From: Oligoflexales bacterium
GTDB lineage: Bacteria > Bdellovibrionota_B > Oligoflexia > Oligoflexales > RGVZ01
DNA: 56,762 nucleotides
Reading direction: 5' to 3'
NCBI GenBank assembly: GCA_947445775.1
Contig: CANFEB010000012.1
Location: 1-56,762 of the forward strand
Shown: piece after piece, positions 17,487 to 26,906 of the stretch
How positions within the stretch are numbered: the stretch's first letter is position 1
How the letters are laid out: each line of letters begins with the position of its first letter
Notes under the pieces: model-generated
Seen by the model: the letters and a program-made list of their open reading frames with translations, nothing else
Told to the model about the DNA's origin: nothing
Databases searched by the model: none
Translations under genes and position numbers: made by a program

Positions 17487-18451
17487 TGGACATCGAAGGC
17501 ATCGCAAAAAGGCTTGGACCATTGCCCTGGCGTAAAATTGCCTTGGCACTAGGTGGTTCATTTTTGGGTGCAACGGTCGTGACGACAATTGTGGCGTATA
17601 TCCTGGCGCCCAAGGACACCGCGGCAATCCTTGGACCTCCTAAAGGTCCGGTCAGCGTGACGATTCCAGAGCCCCAGATATCGTTCAACCAGGCGGCGAT
17701 GGAAGAAGTGTTGAAACGCAACATCTTCAACTCAGAGGGAAAAAATGACGACGACGAAAAAGGCCGCGCCAAATCGGGAGAAAATCTTGTTGTGACGGAC
17801 TTACCCATCCGCGTTCTTGGAATCATTTACGGCGGCGATGCATACACAGGGATTGCCCTGGTGGAAAACACGGCAAAAAAAACGGCGAACAGTTTTCTAG
17901 TCGGTGACCAAGTTGAATCGGATGCGTCCCTGGACCGTATTGAAATTGATCGAATTATTTTATTGCGCGCCGATGGGCGCAAGGAAATCGCGGTGTTGGA
18001 CCGTCAAGATATCATTCGGTCGTCCCGCAAGCGCGGCAAGGCGCGCACGAAGGAGGGCAGTGGCGATCGGGGTTATGCGACGGATTCCCCGGCTGAATCA
18101 TTCAAGGAGGCTGGGTTTGATCGCAAGGGTGGCACCATCGAAATGTCAGCCGACTACAAGAATAAATTGCTGAGCACTGACTTTGCCCAGGTCCTTCAGG
18201 ATGCCAAGGCAACTCCCAACCTGGTTGACGGTGAGTTGAAGGGCTTTCGGTTAGACAGGATTCGCAATGATTCAATTTACCAAAAATCCGGCATGCAGAA
18301 CGGCGATGTCATCGAAGAAATCAACGGGATACCGCTGACGGACACGTCTCAAGCCGTCAAATTATTGCAGTCTCTGAAGAACGAGGCTGACATTGATGTG
18401 CGGTTTTCGCGTGGTGGTGCCAAACAGACTTTAAACATGAAGGTAAAGTGA
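17483..18451 (+). CDS. gspC: Type II secretion inner-membrane protein GspC (first copy)
   Basis: 322 residues. One membrane segment (about 19-41), then the HR domain (about 60-150: NIFNSEGK, LPIRVLGIIYGGDAYTGIAL, KKTANSFLVGDQV) that contacts the secretin N0 domain, a charged linker, and a C-terminal PDZ domain (about 240-322: LKGFRLDRIRNDSIYQKSGM, NGDVIEEINGIPLTD) implicated in substrate choice. Two adjacent ATGs (17483, 17486) are possible starts. It overlaps aroK by 4 bp, and a second GspC-like gene follows 23 bp later. Confidence 0.92.
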   Translation: MMDIEGIAKRLGPLPWRKIALALGGSFLGATVVTTIVAYILAPKDTAAILGPPKGPVSVTIPEPQISFNQAAMEEVLKRNIFNSEGKNDDDEKGRAKSGENLVVTDLPIRVLGIIYGGDAYTGIALVENTAKKTANSFLVGDQVESDASLDRIEIDRIILLRADGRKEIAVLDRQDIIRSSRKRGKARTKEGSGDRGYATDSPAESFKEAGFDRKGGTIEMSADYKNKLLSTDFAQVLQDAKATPNLVDGELKGFRLDRIRNDSIYQKSGMQNGDVIEEINGIPLTDTSQAVKLLQSLKNEADIDVRFSRGGAKQTLNMKVK

Positions 18452-18478
18452 ATTGAAGCGAAAGGTAAAGTGAATTGA
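18440..18478 (+). repeat. 17-bp direct repeat at the gspC/gspC2 junction
   Basis: AAGGTAAAGTGAATTGA occurs at 18440-18456 and again at 18462-18478, a 22-bp period. Copy 1 holds the stop codon of the first gspC; copy 2 holds the TTG start of the second. The AAGG of copy 2 supplies the ribosome binding site for that start. Confidence 0.9.
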
Positions 18479-19476
18479 GGTTGTATCTGCCCAGCCGTGA
18501 AGTCCTCGCCGAGGAACTCAAGCAGTTGCCACAGAAGAAGTGGTGGCCTGATGCTGTGCGCCTTGCGATGCGCGGCACTATGGCGTTTTTTGCGGCCTAC
18601 ATCTTGGCCAGTTCCCTGTTGACCATTGTTGCAGTTGGCCCCCTCGTGAACCTTGCGACGGGCTTACAGGCTCGCCAGAAGGTCGCCGTCAGTGCGGGCG
18701 GGTTGGGAATTGCGGCGGTTAATTACCGTGATTATAAAAAGTCCATCGTTGACCGCAACCTGTTCAACGCCGCTGGTGAATATCCGAAAGAAGAACTCGA
18801 GCGGCGCGGCGGGGGCGGGGATGGCGCACCTGTGTTCGACATCAACGGTCCCTGTGCGCCCAACACCACGAACCTTGAACTCATTGGTACCATTTACCTT
18901 GGTAGCCGCGAAAAGTCCCTGGCCACTGTGCGAGAGAAGGGGCAGGAAGACGCCGATGTGTACAGGGTTGGGGATGGGATCATCGGTAACGACGAGGCCC
19001 TGGTCGCCGGGGTGGACCGAAACGAATTGATCATTAACAATAAGGGAGTCAAGGAATGCTTGAGCCTTGTTTCTGATCTCGAAAAACAATTGGCGGCGGG
19101 CAATCTTGGTGGATCCGGAAGCGTTGCGCTCGGCGGTGGTTCAGACCAATTGCCACCTGTTTTGGTTGATGGACCCTACGTGGAGGCTGAACTTGGCGCA
19201 GGATTTGGTAAAATCATCAATGCGGCAAGGTTGGTGCCCAATACGGTTGACAGTCAGATCAATGGTTTCAAGATTTTTGCGATTGATCCAAGCAGTCTTT
19301 TTTCCAGGGTGGGGCTGCAAAATGGTGACGTGATCACCCAAGTGAATGATTCCAGTTTGAAGAATCCGGATCAGGGATTTGCCTTGTACGAAGCATTTCG
19401 CAATGAGCGGGAAGTCAGGATCAGTGTTTTACGCAATGGAACGACGCCACAAATGATTACCGTCAGAATTAAGTAA
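18475..19476 (+). CDS. Second GspC-like protein (HR plus PDZ)
   Basis: 333 residues from a TTG start. Same architecture as the gene before it: one membrane segment (about 34-62), HR-like domain (NYRDYKKSIVDRNLFNAAGE, TTNLELIGTIYLGSREKSLA, DVYRVGDGI) and a C-terminal PDZ-like domain (QINGFKIFAIDPSSLFSRVG, NGDVITQVNDSSLKN, VRISVLRNG). The overall identity to the first copy is low, so the duplication is old or the two have different jobs. A Gly-rich linker and a Cys pair (CAPN, KECL) are specific to this copy. Sitting directly before gspD, this is the one in the canonical gspC position. Confidence 0.88.
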   Translation: MRLYLPSREVLAEELKQLPQKKWWPDAVRLAMRGTMAFFAAYILASSLLTIVAVGPLVNLATGLQARQKVAVSAGGLGIAAVNYRDYKKSIVDRNLFNAAGEYPKEELERRGGGGDGAPVFDINGPCAPNTTNLELIGTIYLGSREKSLATVREKGQEDADVYRVGDGIIGNDEALVAGVDRNELIINNKGVKECLSLVSDLEKQLAAGNLGGSGSVALGGGSDQLPPVLVDGPYVEAELGAGFGKIINAARLVPNTVDSQINGFKIFAIDPSSLFSRVGLQNGDVITQVNDSSLKNPDQGFALYEAFRNEREVRISVLRNGTTPQMITVRIK

Positions 19477-19499
19477 CGCCCGGACAAAGGGAGCCTTTT

Positions 19500-22349
19500 A
19501 TGAGCATGGTGCAAATGCAGCAAGTCAAACGAACCCTGGTCTATGCTGCGATCGCAACGGCATGTCTGGCCGGTGGTATCGCTGGCGGGCGTCTATTGGC
19601 CCAAGGGACTGCGCCGACGTTGCCGCCGCCACCGCCGCCAGCCGTTGGCGAGGCTGTGCCACCACCGCCTCCGCCCGTTGAAGCTGCTGTGCCTGCACCA
19701 GCGTCGAATTCTGTGCAGCCACCAGTGGCCGTCGATGCTGGAGCGCCGCCAGCAGTGGCCGTCGATGCTGGGGCGCCGCCACCAGTGGCCGTTGATGCTG
19801 GAGCACCACCTGCGGGGGCCCCGGCCAGCACGCCAGGCAAATCCAAATCCAAATCAAAATCGGAAAGGAGAATTCCGGATGCAAAAGCCTTTAAAGACAA
19901 GGCGAAAACCGAACCGTTTATACCCGCCGGCGAAAAACTTCCCGCCGAATCCAACGTGGCCAAAGATGTGTCCGGTAATATGTCCGGTGATATCTCAGGT
20001 GATATGTCCGGTAATATGTCCGGTTTTAGCGCCACCCCAAAACCCGAGGGTAAACGTGGTTCGGCAACGATTCCCGCCGGCCAGGAGTTGATCAACATCG
20101 ATTTCCCGGAGCCAACCGAAATCAAAGACATCATCAAGGCCGTTGCCTTGTGGACCAACAAGAATGTTATTTTGGATCGTAATGTCAGCGGCAAAGTTCA
20201 GATTATTTCGCCGCGCAAGGTAACCAAGGAAGAGGCTTACCAGGCTTTTCTATCAGCTCTGAATTTGCTCGGAATGACCACGGTTGAAACCGGAAAAATC
20301 ATCAAGATCATGCCGGTCAGGACAGCGGTCAAAGACAATCTGAAAACGTTTTTGGGTTCGACGTACACCCAGCTGACGGATGAAATCATCACCCAGATTG
20401 TTCCGCTCAAGTACATCGATGCCAAGGAAATTCAAAATACCTTGTCCCGGATAGTTTCTTCCAACTCCATGATTGCGTATGAAAAAACCAACACCTTGAT
20501 TATCAGCGACACTGGCTACAAGGTCCGCCGGATTCTTGATATTTTGGGCCTTCTTGACGTTCAAGGGCAGCAGCCCCAAGTTTCTATTGTTCCGATTCGT
20601 TACGCAGACGCTAAATCCATTGTCGATAAGATCAATGAATTGATGAAGGCCGGAGCTGGTCGTGGGACTCCGGCCTACAAATTACTGACCGATGATCGAA
20701 CGAATGCCGTCATCATATTTGGGCCGCCACGGACGATCAGCGACGTCAAAAATCTCGTGAAAAAATTCGATACCCCATTGAGTGATCCCCAAACCCAGTC
20801 GACTATCCATGTTCGTCCCTTGGATTATGCCGACGCCAAAAAACTTGCTTCGACTCTCTCCAATCTGGCCCAGAGTAAAAGTGGCGGCGGCGGAGGTTCC
20901 CGGAGGATGAACCCGTCGCGCTTGGCGCTCTCGCCTACTAACGGAATTCCTGGTGGTGGCGGTGGTGGTGGCGATTCCGCGGTTGCGGAACTTGATGAGG
21001 GCACCAAAATCACAGCTGATGAGCAATCGAATTCATTGCTGATCACTGGCAGCCGTGCCTCATACAACGCCATCAATTCTATTGTTCGCAAACTCGACAT
21101 CCGCCGCAGTCAGGTTTTTGTCGAGGCGGACATCCTTGATATCAACATGAATAATCAGTTCAATTTCGGAACGAATTTCCTGGGCGGCCAGGGCGGAGCT
21201 GGAAAAACCAATATTTTGCATGCCTGGCAGGCCGGACCCCTGGCGCCATTAGTGGTAGGCGGAGCTACGGGCACAGCCGCCGCCGCAGCAGCTGCAGCGG
21301 CGCCCTTTGCCGAAGACATGACCATCGGAATCCTTGCTGGTAATTCCGTCGAAGTGCCTGGCCTTGGAACGGTCACGCCGGGGGCGATGATCAAACTCAT
21401 TAAGACCGATTCCAACACGCGAATCTTATCTTCACCTCATATCCTGACTGCCAATAATGAGGAGGCAAAAATTACGGTTGGCGAAAAAATCTTTTTCAAA
21501 TCTTCAGAATTCAATGCCCAGACAGGCGTTGCAATCCCAAAAATCGAAAAGGAAGACGTGGATCTGGTCCTTGGGTTGAAGCCGAACATCAGTAATACGA
21601 ATTTCATCACGATGAAGGTTGATCTTGAGTCGGCATCGGTCACGCTGGATGCTGGAACAGGGCTGCCCAGAATCAGCAAACGCAAGACGTCGCAAGTTCT
21701 GACGGTCAAGAATATGCAGACGGTGGTTGTTTCTGGTTTAGTCAAATCAACAGAATTGGAGACTTTCAAAAAAATCCCTTTGCTCGGTGATATCCCGATC
21801 CTTGGTTGGTTGTTCCGGAATTCGTACACCCAGACATTACGCAATAATCTGCTGATTTTTTTGACGCCCCATATCATTCATGGCGCGGACGACCTTGCCG
21901 CGATTTATCAGCGCAAAATCAAGGAACGGGACGAGTTCATGGAGCAAGTTTATGGATCGCGCTTCAAAAAGGATGATTTCTACGCATTACTGCCCACAGT
22001 GGCTGATGGCGAGCATCATGCGGATGAGACAGAAAAACGCGAAAAAGAGCGGCGCGAGCGGGCTCGTCTTGATGCTGCGGGTGGGGAAGATACTGAGCAT
22101 GGTAAGGCCGCTGAAGCCGCAGAAAATGCCAATGATGCTGCGGATGGCAATGATGCCGGGCAGTCTGATTCTGTGCCCGTGCCCTTTATCGGGAGCTCTA
22201 GTGGCGGCAGTTCAAGTGGCGGCGACAATTCGGGGGGATCGCCATTACCGCCGCCACCGCCACCTCCGCCTGGTCCCAATGGCGGCTTCGGGGGCGACGG
22301 CGGATCGTTCGAGGCTCCGCCTCCTGAGCCTCCGCCGCCAATGGAATGA
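19500..22349 (+). CDS. gspD: Type II secretion secretin GspD
   Basis: 949 residues; forms the outer-membrane channel. Order: signal/anchor (about 10-35), a Pro/Ala/Asp-rich tail with two sets of tandem repeats (about 38-190), N0 domain from about 197 (INIDFPEPTEIKDIIKAVAL), N1-N3 domains with Gly-rich loops and an Ala9 run, the secretin core (about 600-790, VFVEADILDINMNNQFNFGT ... QVLTVKNMQTVVVSGLVKST ... IPLLGDIPILGWLFRN ... NNLLIFLTPHII) and a Gly/Ser/Pro-rich C-terminus. Typical GspD is about 650-750; the excess is the low-complexity N-terminal tail before N0 and the C-terminal tail. The ATG follows AAAGGGAG. Confidence 0.96.
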   Translation: MSMVQMQQVKRTLVYAAIATACLAGGIAGGRLLAQGTAPTLPPPPPPAVGEAVPPPPPPVEAAVPAPASNSVQPPVAVDAGAPPAVAVDAGAPPPVAVDAGAPPAGAPASTPGKSKSKSKSERRIPDAKAFKDKAKTEPFIPAGEKLPAESNVAKDVSGNMSGDISGDMSGNMSGFSATPKPEGKRGSATIPAGQELINIDFPEPTEIKDIIKAVALWTNKNVILDRNVSGKVQIISPRKVTKEEAYQAFLSALNLLGMTTVETGKIIKIMPVRTAVKDNLKTFLGSTYTQLTDEIITQIVPLKYIDAKEIQNTLSRIVSSNSMIAYEKTNTLIISDTGYKVRRILDILGLLDVQGQQPQVSIVPIRYADAKSIVDKINELMKAGAGRGTPAYKLLTDDRTNAVIIFGPPRTISDVKNLVKKFDTPLSDPQTQSTIHVRPLDYADAKKLASTLSNLAQSKSGGGGGSRRMNPSRLALSPTNGIPGGGGGGGDSAVAELDEGTKITADEQSNSLLITGSRASYNAINSIVRKLDIRRSQVFVEADILDINMNNQFNFGTNFLGGQGGAGKTNILHAWQAGPLAPLVVGGATGTAAAAAAAAAPFAEDMTIGILAGNSVEVPGLGTVTPGAMIKLIKTDSNTRILSSPHILTANNEEAKITVGEKIFFKSSEFNAQTGVAIPKIEKEDVDLVLGLKPNISNTNFITMKVDLESASVTLDAGTGLPRISKRKTSQVLTVKNMQTVVVSGLVKSTELETFKKIPLLGDIPILGWLFRNSYTQTLRNNLLIFLTPHIIHGADDLAAIYQRKIKERDEFMEQVYGSRFKKDDFYALLPTVADGEHHADETEKREKERRERARLDAAGGEDTEHGKAAEAAENANDAADGNDAGQSDSVPVPFIGSSSGGSSSGGDNSGGSPLPPPPPPPPGPNGGFGGDGGSFEAPPPEPPPPME
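19722..19811 (+). repeat. Three 30-bp tandem repeats in gspD
   Basis: The units encode PVAVDAGAPP, AVAVDAGAPP and PVAVDAGAPP. They lie in the Pro-rich tail ahead of the N0 domain, and nucleotide differences are few, pointing to recent duplication. Confidence 0.92.
19971..20024 (+). repeat. 12-bp tandem repeats (4.5 copies) in gspD
   Basis: Units of the form TCCGGTAATATG encode SGNM, SGDI, SGDM, SGNM and a final SG. The array lies just before the N0 domain and would form a flexible spacer. Confidence 0.92.
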
Positions 22350-22409
22350 TTAAATGGGTTGGATGAGGTTTTGTCGGGCAGCGCTGATGCGCAGACAAGG
22401 AAGATGCCG

Positions 22410-24314
22410 ATGACGGATCGCACAGAAGAATTTGATGTTCCCGGTCCCAGCGCCTACGGGCAAGCCGATGGCGACGGCGTACCTGAAACGCCCACCAACA
22501 ATCTGGGCGCCTCCGAAGGTGAATCGGCACCAGACGCGCCGAAGTGGGCAAATCTTCCCGTGGCCGACGCAGGCATTCCAGGCGCACGCAAACGCAAGAA
22601 ATCCCTTGGAGAGATTTTAGTCGAGACGGCGGTTATCAGCCGCGAACAATTGGACGAAGCGTTGAAGGCCCAGCAGACTGCGGGTAAGGGCCAAAAGCTT
22701 GGTCAGATTTTGCTCGATAAAAAATTGATCAGTGAGGAGGACATGCTCAGGGCTCTGGCCGCCCAGCTTGATCTGCCCTACTACACGCGCCTGCCCATCA
22801 ACGACATCGATCCGGCACTTGTTGAAGACATTCCAATTGCATTTTGCCGGGACAATAAATTACTGCCCGTGGCACGGGACGACTTCAACGTCACGGTGGC
22901 CGTGGCGGATCCCCTGAATATTTTCCCTCTTGATGACTTGCGGCTCATTCTTTCTACCAACATCAACATCGTGGTCAGCCCGCCGTCGATCATCGAGGCC
23001 AGCATCAACCGCGTCTACGAGCGATCCAACGATAATTCAAAAAAGGTCATGGATGAGCTAAACGTCCCCGAGATCGGGATGGATGAGGATCTCGAGAAAA
23101 CACGCGATTTGCTGGAGTCCACAGACGATGAAAAGCCGATCATCCGTTTAGTGAATGGGCTTTTGGCCCGTGCGGTCAAAGAAAAAGCCTCCGATATTCA
23201 CATCGAACCCTACGAAGCAGAAGTCGTGGTGCGGTTTCGCATCGACGGGGCACTTCACGACAAGATGCAAATTCCCAAGCGTCATGCCAGTTCCTTGGCG
23301 TCGCGGGTAAAAATTATGGGGCAATTAAATATCGCCGAAAAACGCGTCCCTCAGGATGGCCGGCACAACATCAAGGTCGCGGGTCGTGATATCGACATTC
23401 GCTTATCAGTATTGCCGACCGCCCACGGCGAGCGCATCGTGATGCGCCTTTTGGATAAGACAGCTGGTGCCAAGCGCCTTGATCAGATGGGGATGGAAGA
23501 GGATCTGTATAAAGTCTGGTGTAACCTCATCGAACAAAAACACGGCATGATCCTGGTCACCGGACCGACGGGATCCGGTAAATCGAGCATGCTGTATGCC
23601 TCGCTGATGCACGTCAATTCAACCGATATCAATATTTTAACCATTGAAGATCCCGTTGAATATCAGTTGCCAGGGGTTGGCCAGATCGAGGTAAAAGACA
23701 AAATCGGCATGGGCTTTGCCGAAGGTCTGCGGTCAATCCTTCGTCAAGATCCAGACGTCATCATGATCGGTGAAATCCGTGATGCGACGACGGCAACGAT
23801 TGCCATGCAGTCGTCGATGACCGGGCATTTAGTTTTCTCAACACTCCATACGAATGATTCGGCGGCGACGGTAACGCGACTCATGGACTTTAATATTCAG
23901 GCGTTCCAGATTTCTTCGGCTGTTCTTGGTGTGGCAGCCGTTCGCCTAGTGCGTAAACTCTGCCTGCATTGCCGTGAGGCTTATGAACCTACGGATCGTG
24001 ATCTGCAAATATTAGGCACCACGCGTCAAAAACTCGGCACCAAAAAGATCTACCGGGCCGGTCCAGGGTGCGATCGCTGCCAAAATCAGGCATATACTGG
24101 GCGAGTTGGAATTTATGAACTGATGATCTTTGATGACAAGATTCGCGAGACCATCATCAGGTCACCGGATGCCAAGGGAATTAAACGTGTTGCGATTGAG
24201 TGTGGCATGAAAACCTTGCGTGAATCAGCGATGTCAAAGGTGATTGATGGTCTGACGTCGATTGATGAAGCAGTGCAGAAAACCCAGACGGACGATCTGG
24301 ATCTTGGTTTATGA
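22410..24314 (+). CDS. gspE: Type II secretion ATPase GspE
   Basis: 634 residues from the ATG at 22410, which has AAGGA 8 nt upstream; alternatives are ATG 22404 and TTG 22359. After a disordered ~65-residue start comes an MshEN-type domain (LGEILVETAVISREQLDEAL ... LGQILLDKKLISEEDMLRAL), then the PilB/GspE ATPase: Walker A GPTGSGKSS with Lys391, Asp box ILTIEDPVEYQLPGVGQIEV, Walker B DVIMIGEIRD, His box FSTLHTNDSA, and a tetracysteine zinc site Cys518/Cys521/Cys554/Cys557. It powers pseudopilus assembly at the inner membrane with GspF and GspL. Confidence 0.96.
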   Translation: MTDRTEEFDVPGPSAYGQADGDGVPETPTNNLGASEGESAPDAPKWANLPVADAGIPGARKRKKSLGEILVETAVISREQLDEALKAQQTAGKGQKLGQILLDKKLISEEDMLRALAAQLDLPYYTRLPINDIDPALVEDIPIAFCRDNKLLPVARDDFNVTVAVADPLNIFPLDDLRLILSTNINIVVSPPSIIEASINRVYERSNDNSKKVMDELNVPEIGMDEDLEKTRDLLESTDDEKPIIRLVNGLLARAVKEKASDIHIEPYEAEVVVRFRIDGALHDKMQIPKRHASSLASRVKIMGQLNIAEKRVPQDGRHNIKVAGRDIDIRLSVLPTAHGERIVMRLLDKTAGAKRLDQMGMEEDLYKVWCNLIEQKHGMILVTGPTGSGKSSMLYASLMHVNSTDINILTIEDPVEYQLPGVGQIEVKDKIGMGFAEGLRSILRQDPDVIMIGEIRDATTATIAMQSSMTGHLVFSTLHTNDSAATVTRLMDFNIQAFQISSAVLGVAAVRLVRKLCLHCREAYEPTDRDLQILGTTRQKLGTKKIYRAGPGCDRCQNQAYTGRVGIYELMIFDDKIRETIIRSPDAKGIKRVAIECGMKTLRESAMSKVIDGLTSIDEAVQKTQTDDLDLGL

Positions 24315-24352
24315 CCCGTGGGTGCCGTTGATTCGGCGGTAGGAGTTCTGAA

Positions 24353-25573
24353 TTGCCTCAGTATGTATACAAAGGAATTGATGCCGCGACCGGTGCCCAG
24401 AAAAAGGGCAAGATTGATGCGGAATCCGTCAAGGCAGCCCGCCAGAGATTACGTCAGCGTGACGGCACCATTGTATCTGAAATCACTGAAGAAGCTGCCG
24501 CAAGCGCGGCCAAAACCAAGTCGCTTTTTTCTGGCTCGCGCGTTTCGCCACAAGACGTCGCCATCATGACCAGACAATTTGCCACGCTGCAAACGGCGTC
24601 CGTGCCGTTGATTGAATCTTTGCAGGCTTTAACTCAGCAGGTCGAAAACCCTGTCCTGAAGAACGCCCTGTCTCTGGTCAAAGATCAGATTAACGAGGGC
24701 AAGTCCATGGCGGACGCCATGGCGAATTTTCCAGGGGTTTTTGATCGCTTGTATGTGAACATGGTTCGAGCGGGAGAGTCATCGGGAAACATGGCTCAGG
24801 TTTTGGAACGGCTTTCGGATTTTATCGAATATCAGGTTAAAATTCGGGGCCAGATCGTCACGGCAATGACCTATCCGGCAGTCATGATTCTTGCTAGTTC
24901 GAGCATCGTTGTTTTTCTTTTTGTCAGCGTGGTGCCAAAACTTCAGAAGGTCTTTGTGAGTTTGAAGGTCCAACTTCCTTGGTACACTGAAATGCTCATT
25001 GGGATTTCTGAGTTTTTACAGAACTATTGGTGGCTGGTGGGGGCCTTTGCTGTGTTTGCCTGGTTCGCTGGTAAATATTGGGTCTCGACGGAGTCTGGAA
25101 GGCGCAAGTTTGATGAGATGTCTCTGAAGATACCGGTGTTCGGGCCAATTGTTTTACGCATTAACGTCTCGCGCTTCACACGCACCCTTTCAACCCTTTT
25201 GAATTCCGGGGTTCCGATCATTAAGGCACTTGAGATCACTAGAAATGTAATCCCCAATTCGGTTCTTGCGCAGGTATTAGATGAGGCGAAGGTGGCGGTT
25301 CAAGAGGGCAAGAGCCTGAGCAGCACGATACAGAGAAGCGGCCAGTTTCCACCACTAGTCTGTCATATGATCATGACTGGTGAGAAGACCGGGAGGATGG
25401 AAGAAATGCTCGGGCACGTGGCGACTGCCTACGATGCCGAGGTCGAACGAAAGGTTGGCGCGATGATTTCGCTGATTGAGCCCGCCATGGTGATTTTGAT
25501 GTCAGGTGGAGCCGGCGGGATTCTCGCGGCACTGATGATCCCCATGCTCAGCGTGATGAACAGGGTCCGATGA
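24353..25573 (+). CDS. gspF: Type II secretion inner-membrane platform protein GspF
   Basis: 406 residues, family length. TTG start with AGGAG 8 nt upstream; the protein begins MPQYVYKGIDAATGAQKKGK as GspF/PilC proteins do. Two T2SSF domains are visible (about 70-190, QDVAIMTRQFATLQTASVPL; about 275-395, VSRFTRTLSTLLNSGVPIIK) with three membrane segments (about 175-200, 225-245, 375-400). It is the platform on which GspE drives pseudopilin insertion. It lies 38 bp after gspE. Confidence 0.96.
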   Translation: MPQYVYKGIDAATGAQKKGKIDAESVKAARQRLRQRDGTIVSEITEEAAASAAKTKSLFSGSRVSPQDVAIMTRQFATLQTASVPLIESLQALTQQVENPVLKNALSLVKDQINEGKSMADAMANFPGVFDRLYVNMVRAGESSGNMAQVLERLSDFIEYQVKIRGQIVTAMTYPAVMILASSSIVVFLFVSVVPKLQKVFVSLKVQLPWYTEMLIGISEFLQNYWWLVGAFAVFAWFAGKYWVSTESGRRKFDEMSLKIPVFGPIVLRINVSRFTRTLSTLLNSGVPIIKALEITRNVIPNSVLAQVLDEAKVAVQEGKSLSSTIQRSGQFPPLVCHMIMTGEKTGRMEEMLGHVATAYDAEVERKVGAMISLIEPAMVILMSGGAGGILAALMIPMLSVMNRVR

Positions 25574-25619
25574 TTTTTGGCAATTTTTACAGTAGGATGA
25601 AAGTCCAAGGGAGAATCAT

Positions 25620-26090
25620 ATGAAGTTGTTACGTCGCATTGTTTCTATGGTGAACCGGCCGTTCAAGGGTGCTGCAAGGTCTGGTATGTCGTTGATTGAG
25701 ATCATCATTGTCGTGGCTTTGATGGGCACTTTGATGGCCTATCTTATCCGCAATCTCACTGGGCAACAGGAGGAAGCCAAGAAAGATCAGACGAGGCTTG
25801 GCATGGGTGTCCTCGAACAATGTCTGCAGCTTTACCGCGTCCACAACTCGCGCTATCCGAATACCGAACAAGGTTTAGAGGCCATGTTGGCCGCGCCCTC
25901 TGATGTTAAAACCTGGCGCGGACCATACACCGAAACCAACAAGCTTAATGATCCCTGGGGCGTCAAGTTCCAGTACGAATCCGATGGTCGTAATTTCAAG
26001 ATCATCAGTGCCGGGCCGGACGGATCGATGGGCAATGCCGACGACATCGTTTATCCGGAACAACCAGCAGGCGGCGGGACCGCGCCGTAA
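25620..26090 (+). CDS. gspG: Major pseudopilin GspG
   Basis: 156 residues. Prepilin signal with cleavage at SG^MSLIEIIIVVALMGTLMAY, Glu at +5, giving a mature protein of about 133 residues. The C-terminal half has the GspG calcium-site region (YPNTEQGLEAML, WRGPYTE, DPWGVKFQY, SAGPDGSMGNADDI). It polymerises into the pseudopilus that pushes substrates through GspD. ATG preceded by AAGGGAG. A prepilin peptidase (GspO) is needed but is not in this window. Confidence 0.96.
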   Translation: MKLLRRIVSMVNRPFKGAARSGMSLIEIIIVVALMGTLMAYLIRNLTGQQEEAKKDQTRLGMGVLEQCLQLYRVHNSRYPNTEQGLEAMLAAPSDVKTWRGPYTETNKLNDPWGVKFQYESDGRNFKIISAGPDGSMGNADDIVYPEQPAGGGTAP

Positions 26091-26108
26091 CGTAAAAGGT
26101 TAAAACCC

Positions 26109-26906
26109 TTGTTTCAACAAGCGCGGAGACTTCCAAATTCTTTCAGGGGCGGCGTGTCGGCGGGAAACCGTGGCATGTCTCTTTTCGAAGTGGTGATTGT
26201 CATCGCGCTTGTTGGTTTTGTGTATTCCGTGGCGATTCCCCAGTTCAGTTTGAAGTCCGGTGCCGAGGCAGCAACCAAGGTCGGGCGTTTGGCGGAAGAT
26301 GTCCGCAGTGCCTTCGATTTGGCCGTTTTGACAGGCAAGCCATACCGCCTTGTTTTTGAAATGAATAGTGGGCGTTACTGGCTGGAAACCACGACGCGCA
26401 GGGATTTTTTGTTGGGCGACCAGAAGGCGCAGAGTGATCCGACCAAAGAAGAAGAGGCGGATCTTGATGCGGCCTCGGAATCAGCGTTTTTGGAATACGA
26501 AGTCCTCGCCGGTGACCCGATCATGGATCCCGAAACTCAAACTGAATTCAAGCCGGTGTCTCCCGTTTTGCAGGCCAAATCTAAATTGCTGCGTCCGCAA
26601 TGGAAGCCCGTTGTTAATTTGGAATGGCGGGAGAGAACCATTGGTCCCTATTTGATGTTCAAGGAATTTCAGGCGGAGCATCATGCCAGCAAACAATCGG
26701 TGATGGATCTTCCAGAAAATGGCCGGGCATTTTTATATTTTTTGCCGGGCGGTTACGTCGAGAAAGCCTGGATGGTGGTGGCTTATAAGAAGGACGAGCG
26801 CCAACCTGATGATTCTGTGACTCCATACACGTTCAAGACCAGTCCGTTTTCCGGGACACTTGATACGATCGGTACCGGCGAAGAGAGCGCGGTGACCTTT
26901 GATTAA
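26109..26906 (+). CDS. gspH: Minor pseudopilin GspH
   Basis: 265 residues from a TTG start 19 bp after gspG. The prepilin motif NRG^MSLFEVVIVIALVGFVYS has Gly at -1 and Glu at +5. The following domain (EAATKVGRLAEDVRSAFDLA ... YRLVFEMNSGRYWLE) is GspH/FimT-like, and the large C-terminal part makes it longer than the usual 150-200 residues. Minor pseudopilins form the tip complex of the pseudopilus. It overlaps gspI by 8 bp. Confidence 0.88.
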   Translation: MFQQARRLPNSFRGGVSAGNRGMSLFEVVIVIALVGFVYSVAIPQFSLKSGAEAATKVGRLAEDVRSAFDLAVLTGKPYRLVFEMNSGRYWLETTTRRDFLLGDQKAQSDPTKEEEADLDAASESAFLEYEVLAGDPIMDPETQTEFKPVSPVLQAKSKLLRPQWKPVVNLEWRERTIGPYLMFKEFQAEHHASKQSVMDLPENGRAFLYFLPGGYVEKAWMVVAYKKDERQPDDSVTPYTFKTSPFSGTLDTIGTGEESAVTFD

